A stretch of DNA of 64,000 bases from Rhizobium phaseoli (GTDB lineage Bacteria > Pseudomonadota > Alphaproteobacteria > Rhizobiales > Rhizobiaceae), in NCBI RefSeq assembly GCF_010668805.1, contig NZ_WUFT01000019.1, positions 1-64,000 on the forward strand. Direction: 5' to 3'. Position 1 is the stretch's first letter. Each line of letters begins with the position of its first letter. A program made the position numbers and the translations under genes. The notes under the pieces are model-generated. The model made no database searches. It worked only from the letters and a program-made list of their open reading frames with translations, and was not told where the DNA came from. This document shows positions 60,608-64,000 of this stretch, piece after piece.

Positions 60608-60701
60608 AATCTCTCCTCTCGCCGGCGCAAGGCCGGTCGGCAAATGGTGGTGGATGAGTGGCTGGCGCTATGTCGGCGTGAGACCGACGAATGTCCAGAA
60701 A

Positions 60702-60911
60702 TCAGGCTGCGGCCCGGGCGGCCAGCTTCGCCTGAATCCATGACTGGACCTCAATGCGGGAAAAAGCGATCCGCTTTTCTCCGAGAGCAACGGCAGCCGG
60801 GAAGTTGCCTTCGACCCGGAGCCTGTGGATCATGGTTTTCGACATGCTTGTGAGCGTGCACGTGTCCCTGAGAGAAATCAGCGCATAGTTGTCGTTGCTT
60901 GCGGTCGGCAT
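60702..60911 (-). CDS. AlpA-family DNA-binding protein (putative excisionase)
   Basis: 69 residues with an AlpA/Xis-type winged helix: LISLRDTCTLTSMSKTMIHR, LRVEGNFPAAVALGEKRIAFSRIEVQSW. GGAGGAG lies five bases before ATG 60911. Its position near the integrase fits a role in excision control, in the same strand as the early operon. Confidence 0.8.
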   Translation of the reverse strand: MPTASNDNYALISLRDTCTLTSMSKTMIHRLRVEGNFPAAVALGEKRIAFSRIEVQSWIQAKLAARAAA

Positions 60912-61129
60912 GGTGTCTCCTCTAATCGCCGCGGACGGAATCCGGGTGTCAGGTTGTCGATAAGATTGTTGAGAGGGTTCAGTGACCGGCGCGCCATGGC
61001 CGGGTTGAAGTTAATCGACGCTCTCAAGAGCGCCACCCTGTCCGGTCGGGCATCCGGCAGCTTGGCTGCATCTGATAGATATGGACTTACCGAAAAGAGC
61101 CATATCTCTGCGGGATCCCCCCGCACCAA
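60878..61129 (-). CDS. Possible small ORF upstream of the AlpA gene
   Basis: 83 residues from GTG 61129 (AEIWLFSVSPYLSDAAKLPD; DRVALLRASINFNPAMARRS). AGGTGA precedes the GTG at good spacing. The protein looks plausible but matches nothing I know and overlaps the AlpA start. An opposite frame covers the same stretch. Confidence 0.3.
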   Translation of the reverse strand: MVRGDPAEIWLFSVSPYLSDAAKLPDARPDRVALLRASINFNPAMARRSLNPLNNLIDNLTPGFRPRRLEETPCRPQATTTMR

Positions 61130-61251
61130 ACGAAATCACCTGTAGATCTCGTTTATGACCTGAAAACTAATGTAAACATTCAAATGTTCCAAGTGTACTC
61201 GCCTAAAATAAAATCAAAGAAATTACTTGACGCGTTTGTTTACAAACCAGG
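61130..61251. promoter_or_regulatory. AT-rich control region between early operon and integrase gene
   Basis: The AT-rich stretch (TGTAAACATTCAAATGTTCC, AAATAAAATCAAAG) lies at the end of the integrase gene and upstream of the early genes. TTTACA near 61174 on the minus strand may be a -35. It holds no gene and no recognised operator. Confidence 0.35.
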
Positions 61252-62418
61252 CTAAGACCCGAGATATGCTGCCCAATCGGTCATCAGAGTCCTTCGCTTT
61301 TCGAGCGCATCAGACCGGCGATAGGCTTGTTCAGTCGCATCACCCTCGATGTGCGCCAAAGCCCCCTCGATAACTTCACGCGCATGGTCCGTGCAGTCGC
61401 CAGCCCAATCGCGGAAAGTCGACCGCATCCCGTGCAGGGTGATCGTCTTATCGGCCGACGCGGCCCGCAGCGCCTTGGTCATCATAGTCTCGCTGATTGC
61501 CGCGCCTTGCTTATCGCCTTCGAAAACCAGATCGCCGGCGGAGCGGCTGAGCATCTCTTTCAAAATCTCGACGGCCCGATCGGTTAGGGGTACCCTATGC
61601 TCGCGGAACTTCTTCATCCGCTCCTTGGGGATCGTCCAGAGTTTGGCTTCCAGATCGAATTCAGGCCAGACCGCGCCTCTGACTTCTCCTGTCCGGTTGC
61701 CGTTCAGGATCAGGAATTCGACCATTCTCGCCGACACGCCTTTGGACTTTCGCAGCTTGGCGACGGCTGCCGGCGCGGACTTGTAAGCGAGGGCCTTGTG
61801 ATGGCCTCGGCTTAGCTTCTCGCGCGCGGGCATCACCTTTTCCAACAAACCCTTCCATCGGGCCGGGTTTCCGGCTGTACGCCATTCGTGGGCGATTCCG
61901 TAGTCGATCACCGCTTGGATGCGCGATCGAAGCCTGTTGGCGGTCTCCGGCCGCTCGCTCCAATGAACCATAAGGCAGTCTTTGACATCACCGATGACGA
62001 TATCCGCGATCGGCATGTCGTGGAGCGGCTTGGCGTAATCGTTCAAGGTCATCTCCCATTGCGCCTTGTGCTTGGCGTTGCGCCAATCGCCTTTGCGCGT
62101 GTCGAGCAGTCCGTCCATGCAATCCTTGAACGTCTTCGGCTGCAATGGGCGACGGTCGGCCCGTGGATCTTCACCACGAGCAAGTTGCAGGCGGATCGCG
62201 TCGGCTTTCTCACGGGCAAGCGCTAGGCTGACGGGGGCGGTACCCTGGCCATATCCGCCGAGCCCGACTTCGTTTCGCTCATCGCCACGGCGCCAGATGA
62301 ACACCCAATTCTTGCTGCCGCCCTTCTGCGCCCTTATGTACAGGCCGTCACCGTCGCCGTAGATGCCGGGTTTGGCGATCGTCTTGATCTTCGTCTCGCT
62401 AAGCTTGTTCCGAGCCAT
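61252..62418 (-). CDS. int: Tyrosine recombinase / prophage integrase (P4 type)
   Basis: 388 residues. The N-terminal arm-binding domain (LSETKIKTIAKPGIYGDGDGL; YIRAQKGGSKNWVFIWRR) is of the DUF4102 kind. Catalytic residues are Arg in ILNGNRTGEVRGAVW, HxxR in TLHGMRSTFRDWAG and Tyr in ATEQAYRRSD. It catalyses integration at the tRNA-Ser 3' end. GGAGGG lies seven bases before ATG 62418. It is placed 151 bases inside attR. Confidence 0.95.
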   Translation of the reverse strand: MARNKLSETKIKTIAKPGIYGDGDGLYIRAQKGGSKNWVFIWRRGDERNEVGLGGYGQGTAPVSLALAREKADAIRLQLARGEDPRADRRPLQPKTFKDCMDGLLDTRKGDWRNAKHKAQWEMTLNDYAKPLHDMPIADIVIGDVKDCLMVHWSERPETANRLRSRIQAVIDYGIAHEWRTAGNPARWKGLLEKVMPAREKLSRGHHKALAYKSAPAAVAKLRKSKGVSARMVEFLILNGNRTGEVRGAVWPEFDLEAKLWTIPKERMKKFREHRVPLTDRAVEILKEMLSRSAGDLVFEGDKQGAAISETMMTKALRAASADKTITLHGMRSTFRDWAGDCTDHAREVIEGALAHIEGDATEQAYRRSDALEKRRTLMTDWAAYLGS

Positions 62419-62441
62419 GAAAAACCCTCCGCCGAACCCAC

Positions 62442-62464
62442 ATTTTCACGACGGTTATCATAAC
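62442..62464 (+). repeat. Candidate integrase arm-type site (right)
   Basis: ATTTTCACG and, four bases later, TTATCATAAC, matching the blocks at 20588-20607. The second block is part of an 11-base palindrome GTTATCATAAC. It lies just upstream of the integrase gene and 105 bases from the right core, so it could also act in autoregulation. Confidence 0.5.
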
Positions 62465-62568
62465 GGTCAAGAATTGTCCATTTGGAGCATTCGGAATTCT
62501 TGTTTGTTTACAATGGCGTCATATGGTGTGCAGGACCATATTGACCATAAGAACGGCGGAATAGCGGA

Positions 62569-62582
62569 CACCTCTTCCGCCA
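62569..62582 (+). repeat. attR core (14-bp direct repeat)
   Basis: CACCTCTTCCGCCA, identical to the end of tRNA-Ser at 20531-20544. It marks the right end of the prophage; sequence beyond is host or an older element. Confidence 0.9.
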
Positions 62583-62803
62583 GCAACCTGTTGAAACGCG
62601 TGTGTATTTTTCCCGACCTTCCGAGGCGATATTCCAACTCGCTTGCAATACAGTCAACGAAGATCTGCAATAATGCTGCGACATCCAGACGCGCTGTCGG
62701 ACTCATCGATAGCGCATAGCTGATAGCGCATAACGGACCGACGGAAGCTTAATGATTTGGGCGGCGCCTTTACAAGAATCGCGGTGCTTGTTGTAGTGCT
62801 GAA
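62583..62803. other. Gene-free flank right of attR
   Basis: About 220 bases with no convincing gene. Together with 62419-62568 it forms a 385-base gap holding attR and the integrase control region. Short frames on the minus strand are not supported by a ribosome-binding site. Confidence 0.4.
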
Positions 62804-62959
62804 ATGATGCCTCGCTTCATTTGCATATGTCTATTGGTACCCTTCCTCGGCTGCTGCCTCTATAGGTACTATCCGGCTCCTCCGATAAAGCATATGCCCG
62901 AATATCCTTGGGGTTGCGCCGACTGTAACAAGGCATCGCGGCCGGAGGAGAAACCATGA
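62804..62959 (+). CDS. Small Cys-rich lipoprotein-like protein (51 aa)
   Basis: 51 residues from ATGATG: MMPRFICICLLVPFLGCCLY gives a short signal with lipobox-like FLGC, then a Pro/Tyr-rich part and WGCADCNKAS with a CxxC pair. The stop overlaps the next ATG by four bases (ATGA), which supports translation. The ribosome-binding site is weak. Function unknown. Confidence 0.55.
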   Translation: MMPRFICICLLVPFLGCCLYRYYPAPPIKHMPEYPWGCADCNKASRPEEKP

Positions 62960-63237
62960 CCATGCCCGACAGGGTCGCCCTGTGGCTGCCCTTCTGCCTG
63001 GTGGGCGGCATGTGTGGCTGGAGTTGGTATTGGTATATCAGGTCCATCATCTTCTACTATAAAAATGGCTTCGATTTCAGCGAAGATTTCGGACCCCAAT
63101 TTTCGGAATTCCCTGATGATGATCGCTTTACTGCGAAGCCGAAAGAAAAATTCTTGATAGCTTGGCCCGTTTTCGTCGTTGTTAGCACAGCCAATTTGAT
63201 CCCAATTACTTTAGGTCTGCTGGGGATCCTCAATTGA
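62956..63237 (+). CDS. Small two-helix membrane protein
   Basis: 93 residues with hydrophobic segments at about 8-32 (ALWLPFCLVGGMCGWSWYWYI) and 68-90 (LIAWPVFVVVSTANLIPITL), separated by an acidic loop (GFDFSEDFGPQFSEFPDDD). GGAGGAG lies five bases before the ATG. It is coupled to the small lipoprotein gene. No family is recognised. Confidence 0.6.
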   Translation: MTMPDRVALWLPFCLVGGMCGWSWYWYIRSIIFYYKNGFDFSEDFGPQFSEFPDDDRFTAKPKEKFLIAWPVFVVVSTANLIPITLGLLGILN

Positions 63238-63260
63238 GGGCGGTAGCCGCGCTGGGCGGA

Positions 63261-63540
63261 TTATTCTGCCTCACAAACTGCCGGATTATCAGTGTCGCGC
63301 AACCGCTTATATGACGTGTGCCGCAACTCGCGGTCATGCGTCCACGCCCGATAGTCGGTTTCAGCAACAAGGCGCGGATCGACTAAGACCGCGTTTTGCA
63401 ATCGGCGGCAGGCTTGCCGATGATCAGCTTTCCATCTTCTCCCGGCGTCCATTCGCGGAACGCGCGTTAAAGCCGGTTCCCACACCCCGAGAAAGACGAG
63501 CTCGTTTTCCTTTGCGCGCTGCGAGCAGCATGCTGCCGAA
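63261..63540 (-). pseudogene. ATP-dependent DNA ligase pseudogene (C-terminal part)
   Basis: Aligns along its length with the 3' part of the prophage ligase (24939-25220). Shared pieces are DYRAWTHDRELRHTSYKRLRD (partly), the SKTAVL-like region and the ...GAGAAAGACGAGCTCGTTTTCC block. Small deletions break the frame after about residue 45, and there is no ligase catalytic part. The divergence shows an old, independent copy. Confidence 0.8.
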
Positions 63541-63544
63541 TGAT

Positions 63545-63643
63545 TCTGAAGACTACGTGCGCGAGGCCGACACGCTCATTGTCACAAAGCTCAGCCGCCT
63601 CGCCCGTTCGACTGTAGATCTCCTCGTCATCGGCGATCTCTAG
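63545..63643 (+). pseudogene. Serine recombinase (resolvase/invertase) remnant
   Basis: The translation ...ADTLIVTKLSRLARSTVDLL matches the conserved core of resolvase/DNA-invertase proteins (DxLVVxKLDRLxRSxxD). The rest of the gene is missing on both sides. It abuts the ligase pseudogene. Confidence 0.7.
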
Positions 63644-63698
63644 AGCCTCGCACGTATTGCTACACAGCAATCGCGATGGGGACTGAAGCCACAGCCGC

Positions 63699-63788
63699 TC
63701 ATGAAAGCAGCGAATAGATCCAGACGCCAACAGAACCCCAAAAGATAGCCGGCATCACTATCATCCCCAAAACGATGATTTTGGTCAC
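63699..63788 (-). CDS. Possible 29-residue membrane microprotein
   Basis: GTG 63788 opens MTKIIVLGMIVMPAIFWGSV followed by GVWIYSLLS, a single transmembrane helix. GGAG lies eight bases upstream. Proteins this small are hard to prove, but start, Shine-Dalgarno and hydrophobic pattern agree. Confidence 0.4.
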   Translation of the reverse strand: MTKIIVLGMIVMPAIFWGSVGVWIYSLLS

Positions 63789-64000
63789 ACTAAAAGCTCC
63801 GAATTCGACTCATCCTGCAAAGCTATTGCAACGATCGAGGGTTGGTATGGGGCACGAAGTCCGGGACCGATCGGACCTTGGTCTGAGTTCTGCGGCTGAA
63901 TGCATAATCCCCTGGAGGGAGGGGAGCTTACTCGATAGATCCGCTTAGAGCGCTGCAGTTGCGGTTCATGCCCCTTCGGAATTGGTTCGGCGCCGGTAGG

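Larger units (their letters stand above)
20531..62582. mobile_element. Complete temperate siphovirus prophage integrated at tRNA-Ser
   Basis: A 42-kb element bounded by a 14-bp direct repeat (CACCTCTTCCGCCA at 20531-20544 and 62569-62582). It contains a tyrosine integrase next to the right end, a replication module, HNH/terminase/portal/protease/HK97 capsid, a full tail gene set and a lysis cassette. All expected structural genes are present and open, so it may be inducible. Accessory plus-strand genes occupy the left 8.5 kb. No CI-like repressor was recognised. Confidence 0.93.

Noticed and set aside
62583..62760. A second complete attachment core further right
   Set aside because: No further CACCTCTTCCGCCA copy was found to the right end of the window, so the older element cannot be bounded here.
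1..64000. CRISPR array
   Set aside because: No set of regularly spaced identical short repeats was seen; the repeats found are two-copy direct or inverted repeats.

Overview
The window looks like a chromosomal segment of a Rhizobium species (R. leguminosarum/etli type). This rests on high-GC Alphaproteobacterial codon use, a RIME-like intergenic element beside the mechanosensitive channel gene, and ordinary rhizobial housekeeping genes. The species is inferred; no database search was possible.

Layout. Positions 1-20454 are host chromosome. They hold an MscS-type channel, two alpha/beta hydrolases with a LysR regulator, a DUF599 membrane protein, a PAS protein, two envelope/stress-type proteins and a TerC-family transporter. 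A housekeeping block on the minus strand follows: tmk-holB, with a TSUP permease gene opposite, then metG-tatD-MBL hydrolase. After that come a D,D-carboxypeptidase-like protein with altered active-site motifs, RlpA, a small protein and a membrane diguanylate cyclase. A tRNA-Ser(UGA) gene lies at 20455-20544.

The tRNA 3' end is the left attachment site of a 42-kb temperate siphovirus prophage. A 14-bp core is repeated at 20531-20544 and 62569-62582, and a P4-type integrase lies just inside the right end. From left to right the prophage holds: (i) plus-strand accessory genes at 20.8-29.0 kb (membrane protein of unknown function, HNH proteins, ribbon-helix-helix and MerR/excisionase-like DNA-binding proteins, LigD-type ATP ligase, lipoproteins); (ii) a minus-strand late operon read from 54.4 down to 29.1 kb (HNH, terminase, portal, protease, HK97 capsid, connectors, tail tube, chaperones, tape measure, tip proteins, lysis cassette, last fibre-like gene) ending at a strong hairpin terminator; (iii) a minus-strand early/replication module at 55.7-60.9 kb with a Prim-Pol protein; and (iv) the integrase. 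Three plus-strand genes (34079, 44397, 54833) sit as 'morons' against the late or early transcripts.

The most notable item is the last late gene (29135-31705). A phage-fibre-like lectin-fold region is fused to a full-length FAD-dependent oxidoreductase of the xanthan-lyase-like family (PF12831 type), with an eroded dinucleotide-binding glycine motif. Other points are a correctly phased G GGA AAC slippery heptamer joining the two tail-chaperone frames, a zinc M15 peptidase domain inside the tape measure, an intergenic region with mutually exclusive hairpins, G-quadruplex-capable inverted repeats behind the primase gene, and three copies (one intact, two decayed) of a LigD-type ligase.

Right of attR (62583-64000) are a small lipoprotein/membrane-protein pair, a ligase pseudogene, a resolvase remnant and a tiny membrane ORF. 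This suggests an older, decayed element at the same tRNA locus. No CI-type repressor, CRISPR array or rRNA was seen.
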